Below are positions 1 through 7,475 of a stretch of 12,465 bases of DNA, piece by piece (positions within the stretch are counted from its first letter, which is position 1; every line of letters begins with the position of its first letter). Both the position numbers and the translations under genes were made by a program. The stretch is from an uncultured Collinsella sp. (lineage in GTDB: Bacteria; Actinomycetota; Coriobacteriia; Coriobacteriales; Coriobacteriaceae): NCBI GenBank assembly GCA_902469555.1, contig CABRDB010000028.1:1-12465 (forward strand), given 5' to 3'. The notes below the pieces were generated by a model that did not search any database, had not been told where the DNA came from, and was given only the letters and a program-made list of their open reading frames with translations.

Positions 1-43
1 ATAGGGACTGTTTTACCAGTTAAAAGGTCTAATCAGTCCCTAT
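1..43. repeat. Palindromic element at window edge (10-bp inverted repeat)
   Basis: Bases 1-10 (ATAGGGACTG) are exactly complementary to 34-43 (CAGTCCCTAT). A second inverted pair, TTTTA (11-15) and TAAAA (21-25), is nested inside. It lies downstream of the transketolase terminator. The element may extend beyond the window. Its AGGGACTG-TTTA motif resembles the loop of the palindrome at 7265-7299, so it may belong to a short dispersed repeat family. No function can be assigned. Confidence 0.5.
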
Positions 44-60
44 TTCACCGCAACTGAAAC

Positions 61-87
61 AGGGGCGCTCTCCAAGAGAGCGCCCCT
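61..87 (-). terminator. Intrinsic terminator of the transketolase operon
   Basis: There is a perfect 12-bp stem, 61-72 with 76-87, around a 3-base loop (73-75). It begins 50 bases past the stop codon at 137. The minus-strand RNA continues after the stem with GUUUCAGUU, a mediocre U tract. The hairpin is strong, but termination efficiency is uncertain because the U run is broken. Confidence 0.7.
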
Positions 88-136
88 GCCGGGTTTCCAT
101 AGTTCTGGCGAAGCAGTCCTTGAAATCCGTCTTGCT

Positions 137-1078
137 TTAGCCCAAGAACTCTTTGGTGGTCGCCACGATGTTGGCGGCGTCCAGGCCATACTTGTGCAAG
201 AGTTCGGCACCCGGGCCAGACTCACCGAAGGTGTCGTTGACACCGATCTTCTTGAGCGGCGTCGGGCACTGCTCGCACAGGACGTCGGCAACGGCGCTGC
301 CCAGGCCACCGATCACAGAGTGCTCCTCGACGGTCACGACGTGGCCGGTCTTGGTGGCGCTCTTGACGATCAGGTCGGCATCGACGGGCTTGATGGTGTG
401 CATGTTGATGACCTCGGCGTCGATGCCCTCGGCAGCGAGCTGCTCGGCGGCCTCGAGAGCCTCGCCGACCATCAGGCCGCAGGCGATGATGGTCACATCG
501 GCGCCCTCGCGCATGACAATACCCTTACCCAACTCGAACTTGTAGGTCTCGGGGTCGTTGATAACCGGCGAGGCCAGACGGGCAAAGCGCATGTACACCG
601 GACCGTCGCACTCGTAGGCGGCGCGCGTCACGGCGCGGGCCTCGACGTCGTCGGCGGGAACAATCACGGTCATGCCAGGGATGACGCGCATCAGGGCGAT
701 ATCCTCGCAGCACTGGTGCGTGGCGCCGTCCTCGCCCACCGAGATACCGGCGTGCGTGGCACCGATCTTAACGTTAAGGTGCGGGTAGCCGATGGAGTTA
801 CGGACCTGCTCAAAGGCGCGACCGGCAGCGAACATGGCAAAGGTGCTCGCGAAGGCAACACGACCGGTGGTCGCGATACCGGCGGCAACACCCATCAGGT
901 TGCTCTCGGCGATACCCACGTCGAAGAAGCGGTCGGGGCAAGCGGCCTTAAATTTGCCGGTCTGCGTGGCGGCGGCCAGGTCGGCGTCGAGGACCACAAA
1001 GTCATCGTGCTCGTTGGCGAGCTCGACGAGGGCCTCGCCGTAGCTTACGCGCGTGGCGATTTTTTTGACGTCTGCCAT
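137..1078 (-). CDS. Transketolase, C-terminal subunit
   Basis: This 313-residue protein is the C-terminal half of a split transketolase. It carries the pyrimidine-binding domain (about residues 5-170) and the C-terminal transketolase domain (about 185-310). VGIAESN at 54-60 contains the conserved Glu (E58) expected to activate the thiamine diphosphate aminopyrimidine ring. With the N-terminal subunit it should move two-carbon ketol units between sugar phosphates in the cytoplasm (non-oxidative pentose phosphate pathway). The start at 1078 (MADVKKIATR) is chosen because the protein begins there in register with family members. A GAGAGGAG ribosome binding site lies just upstream inside the partner gene, whose TAG stop is one base before this ATG, so translational coupling is likely. 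An open frame extends to 1291 but only repeats the partner's DNA in another frame. A related split enzyme acting on another sugar phosphate cannot be excluded. Confidence 0.93.
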   Translation of the reverse strand: MADVKKIATRVSYGEALVELANEHDDFVVLDADLAAATQTGKFKAACPDRFFDVGIAESNLMGVAAGIATTGRVAFASTFAMFAAGRAFEQVRNSIGYPHLNVKIGATHAGISVGEDGATHQCCEDIALMRVIPGMTVIVPADDVEARAVTRAAYECDGPVYMRFARLASPVINDPETYKFELGKGIVMREGADVTIIACGLMVGEALEAAEQLAAEGIDAEVINMHTIKPVDADLIVKSATKTGHVVTVEEHSVIGGLGSAVADVLCEQCPTPLKKIGVNDTFGESGPGAELLHKYGLDAANIVATTKEFLG

Positions 1079-1079
1079 C

Positions 1080-1910
1080 CTAGAGCTCCTCTCCGGCGGC
1101 CGTGAGCTCTGCCATGGCCTGCTCAAACTGTTCATCGTTGGGGGCCTTGCCGTGCCAACCAACCTGGTTCTCCATAAAGGAAACGCCCTTGCCCTTTGTG
1201 GTCTCGGCGATGATGGCGGTCGGCTGACCCTTGGTGGCGCGGGCCTCGGCAAAGGCGGCGCGGATCTGATCGAAATCGTTGCCGTCGGCAAGCTCCACCA
1301 CGTGGAACTTAAAGGCGCGGAACTTGTCGGCGAGCGGCATGGGGTCGTTGACCTCCTCGACGGGGCCGTCGATCTGCAGGCCGTTGTGGTCGACGATCAC
1401 GCAGAGGTTATCGAGCTGCTGGTTGCCGGCAAACATGGCTGCCTCCCAGACCTGGCCCTCCTCGCTCTCGCCATCACCCAGCAGGGCGTACGTGCGGTAA
1501 GTATCGCCCCAGTGCTTGGCGGCAACCGCCATGCCCACGGCGGCGGAGATGCCCTGGCCGAGCGAGCCGGTGGACATATCGACGCCCGGGGTGTCGTTCA
1601 TGTTGGGATGACCTTGCAGGTGGCTGCCGATATGGCGCAGCGTCTCGAGATCCTCCTTGGGGAAGAACCCACGCTCGGCGAGCACGGCGTACAGGCCCGG
1701 AGCGCAATGGCCCTTGGAGAGCACAAAACGGTCGCGATCGGCCTTGCGGGGATCGGCCGGGTCGACGTTCATTTCCTCAAAGTACAGATAGGTCATGATG
1801 TCGGCAGCGCCGAGCGAACCGCCCGGATGGCCGGACTTGGCAGCGTGCACGCCGGTGACGATGCCCTTCCTTACCTCGTTGGCAACCTTTTTGAGCTCTT
1901 CGTCGCTCAT
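1080..1910 (-). CDS. Transketolase, N-terminal (thiamine diphosphate-binding) subunit
   Basis: This 276-residue protein is the N-terminal half of a split transketolase and binds Mg2+-thiamine diphosphate. Visible motifs are SGHPGG (26-31), STGSLGQG (113-120) and the cofactor motif beginning GDG at 145-147 and ending near N176. Its length fits the split form; single-chain transketolases are about 650 residues. The ATG at 1910 is preceded by AAGGAAGG with a suitable spacing. The stop TAG (1080-1082) is one base from the next gene's ATG. The two subunits assemble into one active site at their interface. The split form is common in Firmicutes, Actinobacteria and archaea. Confidence 0.94.
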   Translation of the reverse strand: MSDEELKKVANEVRKGIVTGVHAAKSGHPGGSLGAADIMTYLYFEEMNVDPADPRKADRDRFVLSKGHCAPGLYAVLAERGFFPKEDLETLRHIGSHLQGHPNMNDTPGVDMSTGSLGQGISAAVGMAVAAKHWGDTYRTYALLGDGESEEGQVWEAAMFAGNQQLDNLCVIVDHNGLQIDGPVEEVNDPMPLADKFRAFKFHVVELADGNDFDQIRAAFAEARATKGQPTAIIAETTKGKGVSFMENQVGWHGKAPNDEQFEQAMAELTAAGEEL

Positions 1911-1995
1911 TGTGCCTTCCTTTCATCCTCATTAGACAAAATGCGCACGGCACCGAAGGTAATCCCAACACAGCCGCAATGCACGTACGTCATTC

Positions 1996-2024
1996 ATTAT
2001 GCTGGAAACTGATGGCTTTACCAG
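1996..2024 (-). promoter_or_regulatory. Possible promoter of the transketolase operon
   Basis: The 207-base gap 1911-2117 contains no gene. On the minus strand CATAAT (1996-2001) resembles a -10 box. Seventeen bases upstream is CTGGTA (2019-2024), a poor -35 box (3/6). The region is clearly more AT-rich than its surroundings, which supports a promoter somewhere here, but the exact boxes are a guess. A weak 5-bp stem (AACCG/CGGTT near 2058-2076) lies beyond the YitT stop and is not a convincing terminator. Confidence 0.25.
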
Positions 2025-2117
2025 AGTTTTTATCATTATTTGAACAATTTAGCAGGCAGAACCGCTGATGAAACGGTTTATCAATGTGAACGTCTTTTGG
2101 ATGGAACGCGATCGACC

Positions 2118-3008
2118 CTACGCGCTAATGTCCTTGAATCCCTCGCCGAAGGCTTCCGTAACGTCGGCAACCGTCACGATGGCATGAGGATCGCGCTCGC
2201 GCACGATCGTCTTGAGGGTATTGAGCTCTCGACGGCTCACGATGACCATAATCACTGGCTTCTCGGCACCCGAATACATGCCAGTCGCCTTAAACTTGGT
2301 ACAACCACGACCCAGGCCATACATGATATCGGCAGCGATATCAGGGAACTTGTCCGAGATGATGAGTACCATACGGCGTTTGTTGCCACCATCGACCACG
2401 GCATCGATCACGTAGCCGCTAATGACCATCGAAAGGCCTGCATACAGTGCGTTTTCGATTGAAAAGACCGGAGCCGATAGCGCGCATACGGCAACATCGA
2501 TCGCCATGACGGTCGAGCCCACCGGCAGCGAGGTGTTACGCGAGATGATTTGGCCAATCGTGTCCGAGCCGCCGGTGTTGGCGCCGGCGCGCAACACCAT
2601 GCCGTAACCGATGCCCGTAATAATGCCGCCCCACATGGCAGGGAGCATCAGGTCCGCATCCGCCAGAGGTGCTACAAACGGGGCGAACAGATCGGTAAAG
2701 AAGCCCAGCAGCACAAAGCCCGTCGCGGTCTGCACCACGTAGAACATGCCGCCCTCGCGCATAACGACCAACAACAGCAAGGCGTTCATCACGATCGTCT
2801 GAATACCAACGGGAAGCGATAGGCCGCGCGCCGCGCCGACCGCCTGGATAATGGTGGCAAGGCCCGTAACGCCACCGGCGGCAAGACCGTTGGGAATCAA
2901 AAACAAGTCGGTCGCGATGGCGGCCAAGGCACACCCCAACATGATCTGGGGCAGGTCGTGAAAGAAGTTCATCGAAAGAATGCACTTGATGTCCAGACGA
3001 TATGCCAT
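2118..3008 (-). CDS. YitT family membrane protein with C-terminal DUF2179 domain
   Basis: This 296-residue integral membrane protein has hydrophobic segments at roughly 20-38, 44-60, 66-84, 92-112, 122-142, 163-182 and 185-203. A conserved loop, GANTGGSDTIGQII, lies at 142-155. A soluble C-terminal domain (about 208-290, beginning RRMVLIISDK) matches the DUF2179 ferredoxin-like fold of this family. The biochemical role of YitT proteins is not established, so none is assigned. The start at 3008 is chosen because GAGGGAGG lies four bases upstream. The longer frame from 3032 would begin inside the terminator hairpin. There is almost no room for a promoter between that hairpin and this start, so expression may depend on readthrough from prfB or on a promoter upstream of the hairpin. 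Confidence 0.88.
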   Translation of the reverse strand: MAYRLDIKCILSMNFFHDLPQIMLGCALAAIATDLFLIPNGLAAGGVTGLATIIQAVGAARGLSLPVGIQTIVMNALLLLVVMREGGMFYVVQTATGFVLLGFFTDLFAPFVAPLADADLMLPAMWGGIITGIGYGMVLRAGANTGGSDTIGQIISRNTSLPVGSTVMAIDVAVCALSAPVFSIENALYAGLSMVISGYVIDAVVDGGNKRRMVLIISDKFPDIAADIMYGLGRGCTKFKATGMYSGAEKPVIMVIVSRRELNTLKTIVRERDPHAIVTVADVTEAFGEGFKDISA

Positions 3009-3020
3009 GCTGCCTCCCTC

Positions 3021-3049
3021 AAAAAAGCGCACCCAAACGGATGCGCTTT
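3021..3049 (-). terminator. Intrinsic terminator after prfB, directly before the YitT start
   Basis: The stem pairs AAAGCGCA (3024-3031) with TGCGCTTT (3042-3049). In minus-strand RNA it extends by one G-U and two C-G pairs around a GUUU loop, and is followed by six U (3021-3026). The plus strand would have a C-A mismatch at the G-U position, so it is built for minus-strand transcripts. The 20-base core at 3027-3046 is identical to the core of the rpmE terminator at 7414-7433. It ends 12 bases before the YitT start codon, so it is either the prfB terminator or an attenuator in the YitT leader. Confidence 0.85.
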
Positions 3050-3068
3050 GAACTTCTTCTTGTATTCG

Positions 3069-3097
3069 ATTCTACCGATTCGCCGGACAAAAACCAC
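3069..3097 (-). promoter_or_regulatory. Possible YitT promoter upstream of the hairpin
   Basis: TAGAAT (minus strand, 3069-3074) matches five of six -10 positions, but the -35 region (GTGGTT, 3092-3097) is poor. If used, the transcript would start near 3062 and include the terminator hairpin at 3021-3049 in its leader. Confidence 0.25.
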
Positions 3098-3173
3098 CCC
3101 TGCGCAGGGTTTATTCTGGATACAAACCCGTCCAACCGTTGGGCTTGGCATCGGCTTGAAGCCACCCGATGTT

Positions 3174-4322
3174 TTAGACCTCCGAGCCTTCTGCATCGGC
3201 GTTGCCGGTAGCCCAGCGATGGTAGCCAATAACAAACGGGTCCAGGTCGCCATCGTCAAGGACGGCCTCGACATTGCTGGTCTCCACGCCCGTGCGTAAG
3301 TCCTTGACCATCTGGTACGGGTAGAGCACGTAGCTGCGGATCTGGTTGCCAAAACCAATCGTGGTCTTGGGTCCGCGGATCTCATCGAGCGCCACGGCGC
3401 GCTTCTCGAGCTCAATCTCGTACAGGCGAGCCTTGAGGATCTGCATGCACGCGGCCTTGTTCTGAATCTGGCTGCGCTCGTTTTGGCAGGTGACCACAAT
3501 GCCGCTGGGAAAATGCGTCACGCGCACGGCGGAGTCGGTGGTGTTGACGCCCTGACCGCCCGGGCCGCTCGCGTGGTACACGTCCACGCGGATGTCATCG
3601 GGACTGATCTCGATGTCGATATCATCGGGTAGCACGGGGATGACCTCGACGCCGGCAAACGTGGTCTGGCGGCGCTTCTTGTCGTCGGTGGGGCTAATGC
3701 GAACCAAGCGGTGGACGCCGGCCTCGGCGCGCAGCATGCCAAATGCGTCCTTGCCCTCGACGGTAAAGGTCGCACGGTCAATGCCGATGACCTCGGCCGC
3801 GGGACAGTCGTTGATGGTGACCTTCCAGCCGCGACGCTGGCAGTACTTCATGTACATCTTAAAGAGCATGAAGGTCCAGTCCTGGGCCTCCAGACCACCC
3901 TGTCCGGGCTTGATGGTCACAATGGCATCGCCGTGATCGAACTCACCGGTAAACCAGCTCGAAAGCTCAAGCTCATCGATGGCACGGGCCAGGCGCTCAG
4001 CCGTGGCTGCAGCCTCCTCGCGAAGGGCGGCGGCGTCGGGGTCATCCCCCATCTCCTCGGCAAGCTCCAGCGCGGCGCGGGCATCGGAAAGCTCGCCGCG
4101 CGCGGTGTCCACGGCAGCGATATCTTCCTTGGTGCGCGCGATCTCCTCCATGGTGGCACGGGCGGCGTCGGCGTCATCCCAAAAGCCAGGGGCAACACTT
4201 TTGGCCTCGAGCTCGAACACGCGGGTACGCTTCTCGTCCAGGTGGAGATACGACTCGACCTCACCGAGCCGGTCCGCAAACGCGTCCAGCTCGGCGGGCG
4301 TTACCTCTAAAGCCTCAGCCAT
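3174..4322 (-). CDS. prfB: Peptide chain release factor 2 (RF2)
   Basis: RF2 recognises UAA and UGA and triggers hydrolysis of peptidyl-tRNA on the ribosome. The 382-residue product has an N-terminal helical domain (about 1-120), the PCRF-type core, and the catalytic GPGGQGVN loop with GGQ at 255-257. The full length is open in one frame. The programmed frameshift found in E. coli prfB is absent: the equivalent site around residues 25-29 (SYLHLD) reads CTC CAC with no UGA. The stop-recognition tripeptide, normally SPF, reads S210-P211-T212 (bases 3687-3695); I checked this against the DNA. Downstream, RRQT replaces the RRHT of E. coli RF2; I recall Gln at this position in other actinobacterial RF2s. 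The ATG shares one base with the secA stop (TAATG), so translation is probably coupled to secA. Confidence 0.96.
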   Translation of the reverse strand: MAEALEVTPAELDAFADRLGEVESYLHLDEKRTRVFELEAKSVAPGFWDDADAARATMEEIARTKEDIAAVDTARGELSDARAALELAEEMGDDPDAAALREEAAATAERLARAIDELELSSWFTGEFDHGDAIVTIKPGQGGLEAQDWTFMLFKMYMKYCQRRGWKVTINDCPAAEVIGIDRATFTVEGKDAFGMLRAEAGVHRLVRISPTDDKKRRQTTFAGVEVIPVLPDDIDIEISPDDIRVDVYHASGPGGQGVNTTDSAVRVTHFPSGIVVTCQNERSQIQNKAACMQILKARLYEIELEKRAVALDEIRGPKTTIGFGNQIRSYVLYPYQMVKDLRTGVETSNVEAVLDDGDLDPFVIGYHRWATGNADAEGSEV

Positions 4323-7129
4323 TAACGATTCCTGCCGTGGCAGTACTTAAACTTCTTGCCGCTACCGCAGGGGCACGGGTCGTTGCGGCCCACGTTGACG
4401 TACGGATCGTCGCTCTCGGACTTGCGATAGGTGGTCACCTTGCCACCGTTGTTGACGGCAGCCGGACCACCCTGGACAGCCATGCGGGCCTGCACCTGCG
4501 CCTGCTTGCGCAGCACCGAGCCGCCGTTGTCACCATCGACCTCGGCAGGACCGGAGAAGTGCGCACCCTCGAGCGCGGGCTCCTCCTTGTGCTCCACGGC
4601 ACGCGGGGCAGCCTTGATCTCGATGCGCAGAACCGTACGCAGATAATCCTCGTACATGGTATCGACGAGTATCTGGAACGCGCCGTAGGCCTCGGTCTTG
4701 TACTCAACCAGCGGGTCGCGCTGGCCAAAGCCGCGCAGGCCGATGCCGGTCTTGAGGTAGTCCATCTCCTGCAGGTAGTTCATCCAGCGGGTATTGATGA
4801 CGCGCAGCATGACCTGGGTGTTGAGCTCGCGCATCAGGTCCTCGCCCAAGCGCTCGGCCTTCATGTTGTAGCACTTCTCTACGTAAGCCAGGACATCGGC
4901 AGCCAGGGCCTCATAATCCTCGTCGGGGAACTTCGGCGTATCGATGTGGCCGGTGAGCTCCACAACCCACTTGCGCAGGCCCTCCAGGTCGCGCTCGCCA
5001 TCGTGACTGTCCTTGGTGCAGAACTCCTGCACGCAGCGGTACACGGTGTCGTGCATGACCTCGGTGATGTGGTCGGTCAGGTCCTTGCCGTCCAGAATCT
5101 TATTGCGCTCGGCGTAGATGACCTGGCGCTGCTTGTTCATGACGTCGTCGTACTCAAGGACGCTCTTACGCATGGAGAAGTTGATGCTCTCGACCTTGTG
5201 CTGGGCGCTCTCGACGGCCTTGGAGATGATCTTGTGCTGGATGGGCATGTCGTCGCCCATGTCGGCCGTGACCATCATCTTGGAGACGCGGTCCATCTTG
5301 TCGCCGCCGAACAGGCGCATGAGGTCGTCCTCGAGCGACAGGTAGAACTGGGTCTCGCCCGGATCGCCCTGACGACCGGAGCGGCCGCGCAGCTGGTTGT
5401 CGATACGACGGGACTCGTGGCGCTCGGTTCCGATAACGGTCAGGCCGCCGGCGGCAAGCACGCGCTCGCGCTCGGCCTTGCAGGTCTCCTTGGCCTCGGC
5501 GTTAAACTGCTCGAGCTGCTCGGGCGTCACGTCCTCCATGGTCAGGCCCTCGTACTCCAAGCGCTCGCGCACCAGCTCGTCGGGGTTGCCGCCCAGCAGG
5601 ATGTCGGTACCACGACCGGCCATGTTAGTAGCGATGGTCACGGCGCCGTAGCGTCCGGCCTGGGCAACGATATGAGCCTCGCGCTCGTGATGCTTGGCGT
5701 TGAGGACCTCGTGCGCGATGCCGCGCTTGGTAAGGGCGGCGGACAGCTTCTCGGAGCTCTCGATGGAGACGGTGCCCACCAGGACCGGTTGGCCCTTGGC
5801 GTGACGACGCTCAACGTCGTCGGCAACGGCGTTGTATTTAGCCTGAATGGTGCGGTACACCAGGTCCTCGTGGTCCACGCGCTGCACGGGCTTGTTGGAG
5901 GGGATGACCTCGACGGGCAGCTTGTAGATCTCGCGGAACTCAGCATCCTCGGTAAGTGCCGTGCCGGTCATGCCGGAGAGCTTGTCATACAGACGGAAGT
6001 AGTTCTGCAGGGTGATGGTGGCCAGGGTCTGGTTCTCCTCGCGTACGAGCACGCCCTCTTTGGCCTCAATGGCCTGGTGCAGGCCCTCGGAGTAACGGCG
6101 GCCTTCCATAATGCGGCCGGTGAACTCGTCGACGATCTTGACCTCGCCGTTGGTGACCACGTACTGCTTATCACGGTGGAACATGTACTGGGCCTTCAGC
6201 GCCTGCTGCAGGTGGTTGACCAGCTGGCCGGAGAGATCGGCATAGATGTCATCGATACCCAGGCGGCGCTCGATCTTCTTAAGACCGCGCTCGGTGGCGG
6301 CGATGGTGTGCTTGGCCTCGTCCATGACGTAGTCGCCCGTGGGTTCAACGTCCTCGGTGGCGGTGAGCATGTCGTGCGACACGTCCTCACCGCGCTCCAG
6401 GCCGCGCACGGCGCGCGCGAAGTCCTTGTAGGTGCTGGCGGACTTAGTGCCGGCGCCCGAGATAATGAGCGGCGTCCTGGCCTCATCGATCAGGATGGAG
6501 TCGACCTCGTCGACGATGGCGTAGTTGTGACCGCGCTGCACGCGCTGCTCGGGACGGGTGACCATGTTGTCGCGCAGGTAGTCGAAACCGAACTCGGAGT
6601 TGGTGCCGTAAGTGACGTCTGCCTGGTAGGCCGGGCGCTTGAGCTCGAGCGGCATGTTGTTCTGGAGCAGACCGACGGTCATGCCCAGGTACTTGTAGAT
6701 GCGGCCCATCCACTCGGAGTCGCGCTTTGCCAGGTAATCGTTGACGGTAACGACATGCACGCCCTTGCCGGCGATAGCGTTGAGGTAGCCGGCCAAGGTG
6801 GAGACGAGCGTCTTGCCCTCGCCGGTCTTCATCTCGGCAATATGACCCTCATGAAGCGCCATGGCGCCGATGAGCTGTACGTCAAAGTGGCGCATGCCCG
6901 TGATGCGCTTGGAAGCCTCGCGCACGGTGGCAAAGGCCTCGGGAAGCATGTCGTCGAGCGACTCGCCGTTGGCGTAACGCTCGCGGAACTTATCGGTCTG
7001 GGCGCGGAGTTCCTCCTCGGTCATCTTCTCAAACTGGGGCTCAAGACCGTTGATCTGGTCGACGATCTTGTAGTAGCGCTTAAGGTCCTTATCGGATCCA
7101 AAGGACAGCAGCTTTGACATGAATCCCAT
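4322..7129 (-). CDS. secA: Preprotein translocase ATPase SecA
   Basis: SecA is the ATP-driven motor that pushes unfolded preproteins through SecYEG at the cytoplasmic membrane. Counting from the chosen start (935 residues), visible features are Walker A MKTGEGKT (GEGKT at 103-107), Walker B DEVD (207-210), and the helicase-type region GTERHESRRIDNQLRGRSGR. The C-terminus is a zinc-binding SEC-C motif (CPCGSGKKFKYCHG), which in other SecA proteins contacts SecB, lipid or ribosomes. The start at 7129 (MGFMSKLLSFG) is preferred because AAAAGGAAAA lies about seven bases upstream. An in-frame ATG at 7150 lacks a ribosome binding site, and one at 7120 is also possible. The gene overlaps prfB by one base; secA-prfB adjacency is conserved in many Gram-positives. 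No accessory-SecA features are apparent. Confidence 0.97.
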   Translation of the reverse strand: MGFMSKLLSFGSDKDLKRYYKIVDQINGLEPQFEKMTEEELRAQTDKFRERYANGESLDDMLPEAFATVREASKRITGMRHFDVQLIGAMALHEGHIAEMKTGEGKTLVSTLAGYLNAIAGKGVHVVTVNDYLAKRDSEWMGRIYKYLGMTVGLLQNNMPLELKRPAYQADVTYGTNSEFGFDYLRDNMVTRPEQRVQRGHNYAIVDEVDSILIDEARTPLIISGAGTKSASTYKDFARAVRGLERGEDVSHDMLTATEDVEPTGDYVMDEAKHTIAATERGLKKIERRLGIDDIYADLSGQLVNHLQQALKAQYMFHRDKQYVVTNGEVKIVDEFTGRIMEGRRYSEGLHQAIEAKEGVLVREENQTLATITLQNYFRLYDKLSGMTGTALTEDAEFREIYKLPVEVIPSNKPVQRVDHEDLVYRTIQAKYNAVADDVERRHAKGQPVLVGTVSIESSEKLSAALTKRGIAHEVLNAKHHEREAHIVAQAGRYGAVTIATNMAGRGTDILLGGNPDELVRERLEYEGLTMEDVTPEQLEQFNAEAKETCKAERERVLAAGGLTVIGTERHESRRIDNQLRGRSGRQGDPGETQFYLSLEDDLMRLFGGDKMDRVSKMMVTADMGDDMPIQHKIISKAVESAQHKVESINFSMRKSVLEYDDVMNKQRQVIYAERNKILDGKDLTDHITEVMHDTVYRCVQEFCTKDSHDGERDLEGLRKWVVELTGHIDTPKFPDEDYEALAADVLAYVEKCYNMKAERLGEDLMRELNTQVMLRVINTRWMNYLQEMDYLKTGIGLRGFGQRDPLVEYKTEAYGAFQILVDTMYEDYLRTVLRIEIKAAPRAVEHKEEPALEGAHFSGPAEVDGDNGGSVLRKQAQVQARMAVQGGPAAVNNGGKVTTYRKSESDDPYVNVGRNDPCPCGSGKKFKYCHGRNR

Positions 7130-7190
7130 GTGGTTTTCCTTTTTGGCCATCGCCCACGCCGTGCAGCTGCGGGCGAGTTAAACACAGATG

Positions 7191-7196
7191 ATTGTA
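7191..7196 (-). promoter_or_regulatory. Candidate -10 box for secA-prfB
   Basis: TACAAT (five of six -10 positions) reads on the minus strand about 62 bases before the secA start. No good -35 hexamer is found at 16-19 bases upstream. It would produce a leader of about 55 bases. It is the best promoter-like site in the 346-base gap 7130-7475, which otherwise holds the two palindromes and the rpmE terminator described separately. Confidence 0.35.
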
Positions 7197-7264
7197 CTTT
7201 AGCCAAACAAGGCGCGGCCTATACGGTCGACCTCGACCGCCACGTAATAACTACGACCCGACCG

Positions 7265-7299
7265 ACCTGCCAAAAAGGGACTGGTTTATTTTGGCAGGT
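7265..7299. repeat. 11-bp perfect inverted repeat, terminator-like on plus strand
   Basis: ACCTGCCAAAA (7265-7275) is exactly complementary to TTTTGGCAGGT (7289-7299), with a 13-base loop. On the plus strand it is followed by TTTATC, so it looks like a terminator in that direction, yet no plus-strand gene precedes it. On the minus strand there is no U tract. The loop (AGGGACTGGTTTA) differs by one base from bases 3-15 of the window (AGGGACTGTTTTA), suggesting a shared dispersed element. Confidence 0.55.
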
Positions 7300-7330
7300 T
7301 TTATCTGGGAAAACGCCGTCACTCTGCCAT

Positions 7331-7397
7331 TTGGTGCAAACCAACCCGTCCCCTTCGCACCAATCTGGTGCAATGGGAACGGGTTAGCCTGCACCAA
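7331..7397 (-). repeat. Inverted doublet of a 33-base unit (REP/REPIN-like)
   Basis: Unit A (7331-7363) and the reverse complement of unit B (7365-7397) match at 26 of 33 positions around a single central base (7364). Each unit is bounded by TTGGTGCA and GCACCA and contains AACCCGT. Six of the seven differences are transitions oriented so that minus-strand RNA has G-U pairs where plus-strand RNA would have A-C mismatches. The minus-strand RNA could therefore form a nearly unbroken 33-bp hairpin. Each unit can also fold alone (GGTGC with GCACC). It lies just beyond the rpmE terminator and upstream of the candidate secA promoter. Confidence 0.7.
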
Positions 7398-7398
7398 T

Positions 7399-7440
7399 AA
7401 AAAGAAAAGGGCCGCGCACCCAAACGGATGCGCGGCCCTT
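7399..7440 (-). terminator. Intrinsic terminator of rpmE
   Basis: A 12-bp stem (7407-7418 with 7429-7440) is extended in minus-strand RNA by one G-U and two C-G pairs around a GUUU loop. It is followed by a long U-rich tail (about UUUUCUUUUU). It begins 35 bases after the rpmE stop. The core 7414-7433 is identical to the terminator core at 3027-3046. Confidence 0.93.
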
Positions 7441-7475
7441 ATGCCATGAATGCGAGTGATTCCGCGGCGAGCTAT

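Noticed and set aside
1079..1291. N-terminal extension of the transketolase C-terminal subunit
   Set aside because: It would re-read the partner subunit's DNA in another frame with Ser/Pro/Arg-rich sequence; the ATG at 1078 has a ribosome binding site and family-like start.
194..2012. Long plus-strand open frames opposite the transketolase genes
   Set aside because: They mirror codon positions of the real minus-strand genes and show no family motifs.
3009..3032. Upstream start for the YitT protein
   Set aside because: It would begin inside the terminator hairpin; the ATG at 3008 has GAGGGAGG upstream.
3098..3109. Palindrome CCCTGCGCAGGG as a second prfB terminator
   Set aside because: With a 4-base loop it leaves only a 4-bp stem, so it is weak compared with the hairpin at 3021-3049, although minus-strand U bases follow.
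3174..4322. Programmed frameshift in prfB
   Set aside because: The frame is continuous and the site equivalent to the E. coli shift reads CTC CAC with no in-frame UGA.
4337..7117. A 926-codon open frame on the plus strand opposite secA
   Set aside because: It is a GC-rich antisense shadow of secA: low-complexity Leu/Val/Gly/Ala/His composition, no recognisable domain, and no ribosome binding site. The minus-strand frame carries every SecA motif.
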